NCBI RefSeq assembly: GCF_026342435.1
Contig: NZ_JAPEMT010000002.1
Coordinates: 62,001-126,000, forward strand
From: Streptomyces sp. NBC_00237
GTDB taxonomy: Bacteria > Actinomycetota > Actinomycetes > Streptomycetales > Streptomycetaceae
Reading direction: 5' to 3'
DNA: 64,000 nt
Notes under the pieces: generated by a model
The model's input: only the letters and a program-made list of their open reading frames with translations
The model's database searches: none
Told to the model about the DNA's origin: nothing
Program-made: the position numbers and the translations under genes
Part shown: one piece after another, positions 53,685 through 63,900 of the stretch
How the letters are laid out: each line of letters begins with the position of its first letter
How positions within the stretch are numbered: position 1 is the stretch's first letter

Positions 53685-56600
53685 GTGACAAGGCCGGACC
53701 GGCCGACGGTGCGGTTCCAGGATTCGCGTTCGTACGGCCGACGGCAGCTCCCGACAGTGGAAGAGTTGGCCTTGAACGCGCACCCGAAGTCCCTCCATTC
53801 CCCTGTGGAGCACACCTCGACAGAGGCCGGAACACCGGCCACCGCCGCGCAGCGGAGGCTCTGGTTCCTGGCGCAGATGCGCGGGGCCGACGAGGCGTGT
53901 CACGTGCCGGTGGTCCTGGAGTTGGACGGCGCACTGGACCGGGACGCGTTGCTGCGGGCGCTGGGTGCGCTGGTGGAGCGGCACGAGGTGCTGCGTACCC
54001 GGCTGGTCACGGTGGCGGGCGCACCGTACCAGCAGGTCGATCCGGCGGGTGCCGCCTTCCCGCTCTCCGTACGGGACCTCACCGGGCAGCCCGACGCCGA
54101 GGCGCGACTCGCCGAACTGGAGCGGGAGGCGGCGTCCGCCCCGTTCGACCTGGCCGTGGACCATCCGGTGCGCGGCTGCCTCGTCGTGCGGGGCGAGGAC
54201 GCGCATGTGCTGCTGCTGACGTTCCACCAGGCCGCACTCGACACGTGGTCGGCCGGGGTCGTCGGGCGGGAGCTCGGACAGCTCTACGCCGCCTTCGGCA
54301 CAGCGGTGAGCGGTGACGGCGGCGAGCCTCTGACATCGTTGCCCATGCGGTACGCCGACTACGCCGTGGAGCAGCGGCAGTGGCTGGAAAGCGGTGTGGC
54401 GGAGCGGCAGGGCGCGTACTGGGCGAAGGCGCTCGCGGGTGCTCCCGCCCTCCTGGAGCTGCCGACCGACCGGCCCCGGCCGGCCGAGCAGGACTTCCGG
54501 GGCTCGCGGGTTCCCGTACGGCTCGATGCCGAGCTGAGCTCCGCCGTGGCCGCGTTCGGACGCCGGGCCGGGTGCGGTGTCGCCGAGGTGGTCCTCGCGG
54601 GGTGGGCGCTGGTGCTGGCGCGCCATTCGGGCCAGGACGACGTGGTGATCGGGATGCCGCACGCCAACCGGCCGCGCCCCGAGCTGGCCGGATTGGTGGG
54701 GCACTTCGCTCACCCACTGGCGTTGCGCGTCGACCTCTCCGGGGACCCGGACGGGCAGGCGTTGGCCGGACGCGTACGGGAGGCGGTGCGGTCGGCGTCG
54801 GACCACGCCGAGCTGCCCTTCGAGCGGGTCGTCGATCTGGTGAAGCCGCCGCGGAGTCTGGGGCGTCCGCCGGTGTTCCAGGTGTTCTTCGACTGGCGCG
54901 CTGCCGAGCGGGGCGACGGGCCGGACGGCTGGGCGTTGCCGGGAGTGGACGTGGCGAGCCGTCGAGGGGGCGACGGAACCTCGGTGTACGACATGGCGTT
55001 GGAACTCGGCGAGGCCGACGGCCGCATCGAGGGGACGCTCACCTTCGCTTCCGCGCTGTTCGACGCCGGGACGGCCGAGCGGTACGTCCGTCATCTGCGC
55101 AGGGTGCTGGAGCAGTTGGCCGACGGGAGCGGGCGGGCCCTCTCGGAGGTCACCCTTCTCGATGCCGAGGAGCGCGCTCAGGTGCTGGTCGCCTTCAACG
55201 ACTCCGGCCTCCCCACCGGGAGCGCCGGACTCGTCGAGCGGTTCGAGGCCCAGGTGCGCGAGCGGCCCGGGCAGACCGCCGTGGTGCACCGGGGCGAGAG
55301 GCTCGACTACGCCGCACTCGGGCGGCGGGCCGACCTGCTGGCGCGGACGCTGACCGACCGGGGCGTGGGCGTCGACCGGGTGGTCGGGCTGCACACGGAG
55401 CTGTCCGTGGACATGGTGGTGGGCATCCTGGGTGTCCTCAAGGCCGGTGGCGCGTATCTGCCGCTGGATCCGGCCCTGCCTGCGGAGCGGCTCGCGGGGA
55501 TGGTCGCGGACTCCGGTGCGGTGCTGGTGCTCAGCAACGCGGCAGGGGCCGAGGAGGCTTCGGGCGGGGCTCCGTGGGTGTCCCTGGCGGACGCGGAGGC
55601 CGGGGCCTTGGCAGAGGGCGGGGCCGAGGGTGGTCCCGGGGTGCCCCTCGACGCCGCGCACCGCGAGTCCCCCGGCCTCGCCGCGCGGCCCGAGGACCTG
55701 GCGTACGTCATCTACACCTCCGGGTCGACCGGCCGCCCCAAGGGGGTGGCCGCCACCCACCGGGGCATCCTCAACCTTCTCGACTACTGGCTCCACGAGT
55801 TCGGCGCGGCTCCCGGGCTGCCGTCCGCGATGTGGCCGTCCTTCTCCTTCGACGCCTCGGTGCAGGAGTTCCTGCTGCCGCTTTCCACCGGCGGCGTCCT
55901 CCACCTGGTCCCGCAGGACGTGCGGGACGATCCCGAGGCGCTGGTGGGGTGGATGCGCGAGCACGCCGTCGTGGACGTACTGCTGCCGCCCGCGTACGTC
56001 AAGTGGATCTGCGAGGCACCGGAGGAACGTCTCGACGGGCTCGCGCTGCGGTGTGTCCGCACCGGGTTGCAGCCGCTGCCCGAGGAGAGTCTGTACCGGA
56101 TGGAGCAGGCGCTGCCCGGGCTGCGCGTCTTCAACGCGTACGGGCCCACCGAGACCGCGCTGTACTGCACCTCCTATCTCGAGCCGCGCCCGCTCGCCCG
56201 GCAGGCGCCGATCGGCAGGCCGGTCGCCAACACGCGTGCGTACGTACTGGACGAGCGGCGTGAGCCGGTGCCGATCGGTGTCACCGGGGAGCTGTACATC
56301 GGCGGGGCCGGACTGGCGCGCGGCTATCTGAACAGCCCCGGGCTCACCGACGAACGCTTCGTGGCCAACCCCTTCGTGCCGGGCACCCGCATGTACCGCA
56401 GCGGCGATCTGGTCCGCTGGCTGCCCGGCGGGGATCTGATGTACGTGGGGCGGCGTGACCACCAGATCAAGCTGCGCGGCTTCCGGGTGGAGCTGGGCGA
56501 GATCGAGGCCACGCTGCTCGCGCAGCCCGGGGTGACCGAGGCGGCCGTACTGACCGATCTGGACGCGGGCGGCGAGCCGTATCTGGTGGCCGCCGTCGGC

Positions 56601-57938
56601 ACGGATTCCGGGTCCGGTGCGGACAGCGGGTCCCCCGCCGATGCGGGGGCGGCCGTGCCCCGTGACGCCGCCGCGTGGAAGGCCGCGCTCGCCCGGCGGC
56701 TGCCAAGCCACATGATTCCGGCGTTCTACGTCGAGCTGCCGCACCTGCCGCAGACCCCCAACGGCAAACTCGACCGCACTGCCGTCCTGGAGCTGTCCCG
56801 CGCCGCCAGGCCCGCCCAGGTCAACCAGGAAAGCCCCCGCGACCACATAGAGTTGACGCTCTATCAGATATGGCAGCGGCTGCTGCTGCACCCCGACATA
56901 GGCATTCGGGACAGCTTCTTCGACATCGGCGGCACCTCGGTCTCCGCCATCAAACTGGCCCATGCCGTACGTGCGGAGTTCGGCCGCTCGCTGCCGGTCC
57001 GGGACATCCTCCTGCACCCGACGATCGAGGACCTGGGCGGTCTGCTGCGCCGGGAGGCGACCGATGCCCCGCCGAGCGGGCCCCTCACCTTCCGGCAGGG
57101 TGACGGCAGCACCCAGGTGGTCTGCGTACACCCGGCGGGCGGCACCGCCTTCTGCTACCTCTCGCTGGCCAAGGCACTGCCCGACTCCGTCGGTGTGCAC
57201 GGCATCCAGTCGCCGGGCGTCAACCCGGGCGAAACCTTCCTGCCCACGGTCGAGGCCATGGCCGACGCGTATCTGGAACTGGTCGGGCCGCTGCTCGACG
57301 CGGACCGCCCGCTGGTGCTCACCGGGCTCTCGTACGGCGGTCTCGTCGCGCACGAGATGGGCCGACGGCTCGCGGAGCAGGGGCAGCGGGCGCTGAGCGT
57401 GGTGCTGCTCGACACACCGGGCACGGACGATCCGCAGGAGCGGGCGGCTGTCGTGCCTGCCGAGATGGCGGAGTTCCGCGACAAGCTCGTCAAGTTCAAC
57501 GGCATGTACCCGGGCATCGACGACGCGCAGATCGAACAGTACTTCCGTCTCTACAACCACAACCGGCTCACCACCGTCGACCACGTACCGGCGGTGACGA
57601 CGGCCAGGACCGTACTGATGCAGGCGGTCGAAGGCGTGCCGGAGGAGCAGTTGCGGGAGCACCGCGCGTTCTGGCAGCGGCGTACGGACGGGACCTGTGA
57701 GGTCGTACCCGCGCGATGCGGGCACTGGGACATGCTGGAGTCGGCGGAGGTGGTCGAGGTGGCGGCGACGATCGGGGCGGAGCTGGCCCGGTGGGCGCGG
57801 TCGTCGCCGGTCCCGGAACAGTCGTCGGTGGTGTCGGAACAGTCGTCGCCGGTGTCGTCGGTGGTGTCTGAGCAGTCGGCGCCGGTGTCGGTGCGGTCCG
57901 CGCAGGGCCCGCAGTCCGGAACGGCGGCTCAGGCATGA
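53685..57938 (+). CDS. NRPS C*-A-T-TE protein with a degenerate condensation domain
   Basis: A protein of up to 1417 residues: C-like about 50-480, A about 515-1020 ([22 protein letters not shown]), T near 1085 (DSFFDIGGTSVSAIKL) and TE about 1120-1370 (GLSYGG; the His in CGHWDM). The C active site reads HQAALDTW in place of HHxxxDG, so the second His is Gln182 and the Gly is Thr. My specificity reading is D-A-Q-L-V-T-A-L-Y-K, unassigned. The C-terminal 45 residues are a PEQSS/SVVSEQ repeat. The start is open: GTG at 53685 has no ribosome site and lies inside a likely promoter, while TTG at 53772 follows GGAAGAG by six bases. The stop overlaps the next gene (ATGA). Confidence 0.93.
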   Translation: MTRPDRPTVRFQDSRSYGRRQLPTVEELALNAHPKSLHSPVEHTSTEAGTPATAAQRRLWFLAQMRGADEACHVPVVLELDGALDRDALLRALGALVERHEVLRTRLVTVAGAPYQQVDPAGAAFPLSVRDLTGQPDAEARLAELEREAASAPFDLAVDHPVRGCLVVRGEDAHVLLLTFHQAALDTWSAGVVGRELGQLYAAFGTAVSGDGGEPLTSLPMRYADYAVEQRQWLESGVAERQGAYWAKALAGAPALLELPTDRPRPAEQDFRGSRVPVRLDAELSSAVAAFGRRAGCGVAEVVLAGWALVLARHSGQDDVVIGMPHANRPRPELAGLVGHFAHPLALRVDLSGDPDGQALAGRVREAVRSASDHAELPFERVVDLVKPPRSLGRPPVFQVFFDWRAAERGDGPDGWALPGVDVASRRGGDGTSVYDMALELGEADGRIEGTLTFASALFDAGTAERYVRHLRRVLEQLADGSGRALSEVTLLDAEERAQVLVAFNDSGLPTGSAGLVERFEAQVRERPGQTAVVHRGERLDYAALGRRADLLARTLTDRGVGVDRVVGLHTELSVDMVVGILGVLKAGGAYLPLDPALPAERLAGMVADSGAVLVLSNAAGAEEASGGAPWVSLADAEAGALAEGGAEGGPGVPLDAAHRESPGLAARPEDLAYVIYTSGSTGRPKGVAATHRGILNLLDYWLHEFGAAPGLPSAMWPSFSFDASVQEFLLPLSTGGVLHLVPQDVRDDPEALVGWMREHAVVDVLLPPAYVKWICEAPEERLDGLALRCVRTGLQPLPEESLYRMEQALPGLRVFNAYGPTETALYCTSYLEPRPLARQAPIGRPVANTRAYVLDERREPVPIGVTGELYIGGAGLARGYLNSPGLTDERFVANPFVPGTRMYRSGDLVRWLPGGDLMYVGRRDHQIKLRGFRVELGEIEATLLAQPGVTEAAVLTDLDAGGEPYLVAAVGTDSGSGADSGSPADAGAAVPRDAAAWKAALARRLPSHMIPAFYVELPHLPQTPNGKLDRTAVLELSRAARPAQVNQESPRDHIELTLYQIWQRLLLHPDIGIRDSFFDIGGTSVSAIKLAHAVRAEFGRSLPVRDILLHPTIEDLGGLLRREATDAPPSGPLTFRQGDGSTQVVCVHPAGGTAFCYLSLAKALPDSVGVHGIQSPGVNPGETFLPTVEAMADAYLELVGPLLDADRPLVLTGLSYGGLVAHEMGRRLAEQGQRALSVVLLDTPGTDDPQERAAVVPAEMAEFRDKLVKFNGMYPGIDDAQIEQYFRLYNHNRLTTVDHVPAVTTARTVLMQAVEGVPEEQLREHRAFWQRRTDGTCEVVPARCGHWDMLESAEVVEVAATIGAELARWARSSPVPEQSSVVSEQSSPVSSVVSEQSAPVSVRSAQGPQSGTAAQA
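57805..57895 (+). repeat. In-frame low-complexity repeat at the NRPS C-terminus
   Basis: Degenerate units around GTCGTCGCCGGTG and CGGAACAGTCG encode alternating SSPV, VSEQS and SAPVS. The stretch follows the thioesterase domain and ends shortly before the overlapping start of the next synthetase; it may be a flexible tail or a slippage product. Confidence 0.6.
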
Positions 57939-60900
57939 GCGACCTCGTACCCCTCTCCGGCATCCCCGCGCCGGGGCTCGCCGCCGCCGTGCTCGACCGG
58001 GCGCGTCGGCACCCCACCGCGCTCGCGCTCGTTGACGGCGCCCGCCGACTGGACTACGCGGAACTCGACAGGCGCAGCGCCGCCGTCGCCGAGGCGCTGC
58101 GCGCCCGGGGTGTGCGGCCCGGGCAGGCGGTCGCGCTCCGCCTGCCGCGCTCCTGGCAGCTGGTCTGCGCCATGCTGGGTGCCTTGCGCCTGGGCGCGAC
58201 CGTCGTTCCCCTGGACGCGCAGAGCCCTCCGGAACGCCGACGCCACATCGTGAGCGACTCGGCCAGCGTGGCGGTGGTCCTCCGGGAAGCAGACAGCTCC
58301 GAGGAGGCCGACCGCTCCGAGGAGGCCGGCAGCACCGGGGGGCTCGGTGAACTCCCGCCGGGGGTGGCGGCTTTGACGATCGAGTCGCTCCTCCAGGACG
58401 CGAGCCCGACGCCGTGCGACCCGCCGTCCGGCGGCTTCGCCCCGTCCTTCCTCTTCTACACCTCGGGCAGCACCGGCCGTCCCAAGGGCGTCGAGGTCCA
58501 CGACGCGGGCATCCTGCGGCTGGCCCGGCCCGGGTATCTCCGGCTGGACGAGGGGATGCGCTTCGCCTGCCTGTCCAACCCGGCCTTCGACGCGCTCAGC
58601 TTCGAGGTCTGGACCCCGCTGCTGACCGGCGGCTGCTGCGTGATCGTCGACGACGACACCGCTCAGTCGCCCGATGCGCTGGCCGCCGCGACCGAACGAC
58701 TGGGCATCGACGTCCTGTTCATCACGGTGGCCCTGTTCAACGCGGTGGTCGAGAAGGTCCCGCACTGCTTCGCCACCATCGGTCAGGTACTGGTGGGCGG
58801 CGAGCAGCTCAACGCCCCGCTCATCCGGCGCTGGTACCGGCACAACCACGCCTCCGCCACCCGTCTGCACAACGTCTACGGCCCGACCGAGGCCACCACG
58901 TTCGCGCTCTGCCATCCCGTCCCGCGCGACTTCACCGGCGACCTCGTGCCGATCGGCCGCCCCCTGCCGGGCACCGGAGCGGTCGCCGTCGTCGACGGCA
59001 GCCGCGAGGCGGAATGCGGCGAGGTCGCCGAACTCCTCCTGTCCGGCGACGCGTTGGCGGCGGGATACCGCAATCTCCCCGAGGAGACCGCGCTCCGTTT
59101 CACCACCCTGCCGTGGTACGACGGCGGGGTGCGGCGGCACTACCGCACCGGCGACCTGGTGCACCGCGACGACGAGGGCCGCTACACGTACGTCGAACGG
59201 GCCGACCGGCAGGTCAAGGTGCGCGGCTTCCGCATCGAGCCCGGTGAGCTGGAGCGGTGCCTGCTGACCCATCCGGCGGTGCGCCAGGCATATGTGTGCA
59301 CCCGGCGGGACGCGCACGGCGTCAACGAGCTGCTGGCCCATCTGGTGCTGGGCTCCGAGCTGTCGTACGACGCCTTTGAACAGCACGTGTCCGCCGGTCT
59401 CCCCGCGTACATGCGCCCGCACCGGACATACCTCCTGACGGAACTGCCGCTCAACGCCAACGGGAAGGTCGACAGGGACGCACTGGCGGCCTGTGCCGGG
59501 AATCCCTGGCGTGGCGACGACGGCCGTACGGACGGGGACCTCGAAGAGGGGGACCCCACGCACGACGGTCTCCTGGGTGAGGTGCTGCAACTCGCCTCGG
59601 ACGTAACGGGAGTTGACGACCTGCGCGGTTCCGATCGCTGGATCGCCGTCGGCGGGGACTCGCTCAAAGCGCTGCGGCTGCGGTACGAGGTGCGCAGGCG
59701 CTGGGGCGTCGAGGTGCCGCAGGCCCGCGTCCTTGCGGGCGACCTCGCCGGGCTCGCCTCGACGATCGAGGCGGGCCTCGCGCCGGGCCGTGCCGTACGC
59801 TCCGCCCGCTACCCGGTGCCCGCCGCGCCGTCCGGGGCCGAGTCCGCTCCGGCCACCGCCGAACAGCAGCGGCTGTGGCTGCTCCAGCAGCAGGACCCGG
59901 CCTCCCGCGCCTATCACGTTCCGCTCGCGTTCGACGTGGCGGGCGAGGTCGACGCGGATGCGCTGCGGCGGGCACTGCGGGACCTGGTCGTCCGGCATCC
60001 CGCGCTGCGCACCGCCTTCGAGGCGACGCCGGGAGGTCTGCGGCAGGTCGTGGGCGAACCGTACGACCCGTGGTGCGAGCCGTCCCCCGGGGCTGCTTCC
60101 GGGTTCTTCGACATTCCCTTCGACCTGGCACGTCCCGAGCTCTTCCGGGCGTGCTGGCTGCCACGGCCCGACGGGGGTGAACTGCTGCTGTCCCTGCACC
60201 ACATCGCGGTCGACGGCTGGTCGCTCAGCATCCTGTTCGGAGAGCTGTCGGCCGGGTATGTCGCGGCGCGCGGCGGGCGGGCTCCGCTCCCGGACCCGGG
60301 TGCCGTACCCACGCCGCTCGACTACGCCGACTGGCAGGCCGAGTGGTTCACCTCCGACGCCTACCGGTCGGATCGCTCCCAACTCCGCGCCAAACATGTC
60401 GAGTTGATGTCGGACACGGAAGATTCACCGGATGCCCTGGAGCCGGTCCTGCACACGGAGATCCGCACGGGGCGTCTGCTGCGGACCACCCTCGACGCGG
60501 GCCGCCGCGAAGCACTCGACCGCCTCTGCGGGCAGTTGGGGCTCACCCGGTTCCAGGTCCTGCTGGGCGTGTACGCGTGGAGCCTGTACGGCGTGACGGG
60601 GCGTACGCGGCTGCGGATGGCCGCTCCGGTGGCGAACCGGCCGGTGCGGGAGTTCTCCACCGGGGTCGGCATGTTCGCGAACACCGTGGTGATTCCGGTG
60701 GAGTTGGGGATACGGGAGGAGCTGCGCCCCCTGCTGGCACGGCTGGGCTCCGTGGCGCAGGACGTGCTCGCCCTCCAGGATGTGGCGCTGGCGGACGCCC
60801 TGCACGACGGGGCGGCCGGCCGAGGAGGCTCCCGGGGCACGCCCTTCGACTTCCTCTTCGTGCTGGAGAACACGGACTTCGGCGCACTCGCCTTCCCTGA

Positions 60901-63900
60901 CTGCCGGGTCCTTCCCCAGTGGCCCCAACCAGCGGATGCCAAATGCCCGTTGACGCTCTCCGTCGTGGAACGGGGCGTTCGGCCGGGCGGCGGGCCGGGC
61001 CCCGGGTCCGAGGGGGCGCTAGACTGTCTGTGGGAGTACGACGCCCGGTTCTTCGCCACCGACGCGGTGACGGCGATGTCGGAGCTGTTCCGGGACGGCC
61101 TGGACCGGCTGCTCGGGGAGGACGACGGGGCGCGGCCCCGTCCCCGGGGAGGAACCCTGGCCGAGTTGGTCGCACCGTACCGGGAGCGGCTGCCCGAGCC
61201 CGGTCGGGCGCGGCCGATGCCCGCCGACTTCGTCACCGTCGCCGAGGGGTTCGCGCGGCAGGTGGGCCGCACCCCCGACGCGCCCGCTCTGGTCGGCCCC
61301 GAGCGCACGCTGACGTACCGTCAGTTGGATGCGTACACACAGCAGTTGGCAGCGGAACTGAGCCGTGAGTTCCCGCTCTCGGGCGCGGAGGACGGGGATC
61401 CCTGCGTGGCCCTGCACTTCGCTCCCTCGGAGACGCACGTGGTGGCGCTGCTGGCGCTGGCCCGGCTCCGCCTGACCGTGGTGCCGCTCGACCCCTCGTA
61501 CCCGCCGGAGCTGCTGCGGCAGATACTCGGCCAGCTGAATCCGCTGTGCGTGCTGGTGCCGGAGGGTGGTGCGGACGCGCTGGACGGCATCGCCCCGGAC
61601 TCCCTGCCGCGCCGCCCGGTGAAACTGGCGGCGCACCCTCCGTCGGCACCCGAAGAACCGGGCGAGGTGCCGGAGGATCCTGACGGGCGGCACCCCCTCT
61701 ACCTGCTCTTCACCTCGGGTTCCACGGGCGTCCCGAAGGGCGTGCGAGTACCGGACCGCACGCTGTGCAACCTGCTGCAATGGCAGCGGGATTCGGGCGG
61801 CCTGGCAGAGGCGGCGGTCACCCAGCAGTTCTCGATGCTGTCCTTCGACGTCTCCTTCCAGGAGGTCTTCAGCACCCTGTGCGGCGGCGGGCGGCTGCAC
61901 CTGGTCGACCCCCGGTGGCGGCAGGACGCACCGGCCCTGCTCGACCAGCTCGAAGCGTCGGGCGCGGAGCGGCTGTTCCTGCCGTACGTGGCGCTGCATC
62001 TGCTCGCCGAGCACGGCGTCCGGCTGGGCCGCTATCCGTCGCGGCTGCGTGAAGTGGTCACGGCGGGCGAGCAGTTGCTGTGCACGGACGCGATCCGGCG
62101 GTGGTTCGCCGGTATGCCGGGGGCCCGGTTGTTCAATCATTACGGTCCTTCCGAGACCCATGTGGTGAGTGCGCTGTGCCTGGAGGGCGACCCGGCCGAC
62201 TGGCCGCAGCGTCCGGCGATCGGCCGTCCGGTGGCGGGCGCGTGGCTGCGGGTGGTCGACGAGGCGGACGCTCCCGTGCCGCCGGGGATGCCGGGTCGGC
62301 TGCTCATCGGCGGGCCGATGGCCGCTCCCTGCTACGCGGGCGACGCCGTCCAGAGCGCCCGCCTGAACGCGGAGCGTTTCGTCGACCTGCCCGGTCTCGG
62401 CACCTTCTACCGCAGCGGCGACCTGGCGCACTTCGACCACGAAGGGCTGCTGCACTACCGGGGGCGCGACGACCAGCAGATCAAGCTGAGCGGCCACCGG
62501 CTCGAACTGGGCCAGGTGGAGGCGGCGCTCCTGCGTCACCCGGACGTGGTCAACGCGGTCGTCGCGGTGCAGGTCGAACCGGGGTCCCAGCCAGCGGAAG
62601 GCACCCGGCTGGTGGCCTGCTTGCAGCTGCGCGATCCTGATTCCCCGCCGGATCAGGCGGAGTTGGCACGGCATTTGGCACCGCTGCTGCCCTCGTACGT
62701 ACGGGTGGACCGCTTCCGCGTCCTGGAGCGACTGCCCCTCGCGCCGAGCGGAAAGCTGGACCGCAGGGCGGCGCTCACGGCGCCGGGCGTGGAACTGGGG
62801 GTACCGCGGGCCACGGCCTTGGCGGAGGCGGCCCCCAGGGCGGCCGCGCTGTCGGCGCGGGAGGCACGGCTGACGAAACTCTTCGAGGAGGTGCTCGGCC
62901 TGTCCCCCGGACCTGACGAACGCTTCTTCGACGCGGGCGCGTCCAGCCTGGGCCTGATGCGGTTCCATCTGCGCTGCACGGCCGAACCGGAGCTGCGCTT
63001 CTCGATCCCGGACCTCTTCGAGCACGTCACCGTACGCCGCCTCGCGGCCCATCTCGACGACCGGGAATCGCCAACGCGCCCGCGTGGAAAGGTTGTTGAG
63101 CAGCGCACAGCGGAGCACGACGAGTCGTCGGACGCGCGTGAACCCATCGCCGTCGTCGGCATGGCCGTACGCGTCCCCGGTGCGGACGATCTCGCCGCGT
63201 TCTGGAAGCTGATACGCACCGGGGGCCGGGGCATGGAGCACTTCGAGGCGCCCGAAGGCGTGGTCGGGGTGCGCAGCCAGATGTCGGAGCTGCTCTCGTT
63301 CGACGCCGAGCACTTCGGCATCAGCCGCCAGGAAGCCCGCCTGATGGACCCTCAGCAGCGGCATCTCCTGATGAGCTGCGTACAAGCGCTCGCGCATGCC
63401 GGAATCGGCGGGTCAGGGGCGGCGGACGCGCGGCGGGCCGGAGAAGGGAGCGGACAGCGGCCCGGGGCCGGGCAGCGGTCCGGCGAGAAGGCCGGGCCTC
63501 GGATCGGGCTCGTCGCGGGCTGCGGCGAGAACACCTACTTCCAGTCCCTGCTGCGCGAGGCGGACCCCGAGCGGCTGCCCGACGGGTTCCAGCTCGCGCT
63601 GCATCACGAGAAGGACTTCCTCACCACCAAGGTGGCCTACCACCTCGACCTCGCGGGTCCTGCGTTCACCGTGCAGGCGGCGTGCGCCAGTTCGCTGGTC
63701 GCCGTCCACGTCGCGGCGGGCCTGCTGCGGCAGGGCGACGCCGACGTGATGCTCGCGGGCGGAGTGCTCGTCGACACGCTGCTGACGGACGGATACGCCT
63801 ACCGCCCGCAGCACATCTTCTCCGCGGACGGCCACTGCCGGGGCTTCAGCGACGACGCGAGCGGCACCGTCGGTGCGAGCGGTGTGGGCGTGGTGGTGCT

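Noticed and set aside
53679..57725. Minus-strand open frame opposite the C*-A-T-TE gene
   Set aside because: Same reasoning: no motifs, biased composition, and the plus strand encodes a full synthetase.
57929..63397. Long minus-strand open frames opposite the hybrid NRPS-PKS gene
   Set aside because: They are rich in Arg, Gly, Pro and His, show no domain motifs and mirror a plus-strand frame with complete A, T, C and KS motifs. High GC leaves antisense frames open.
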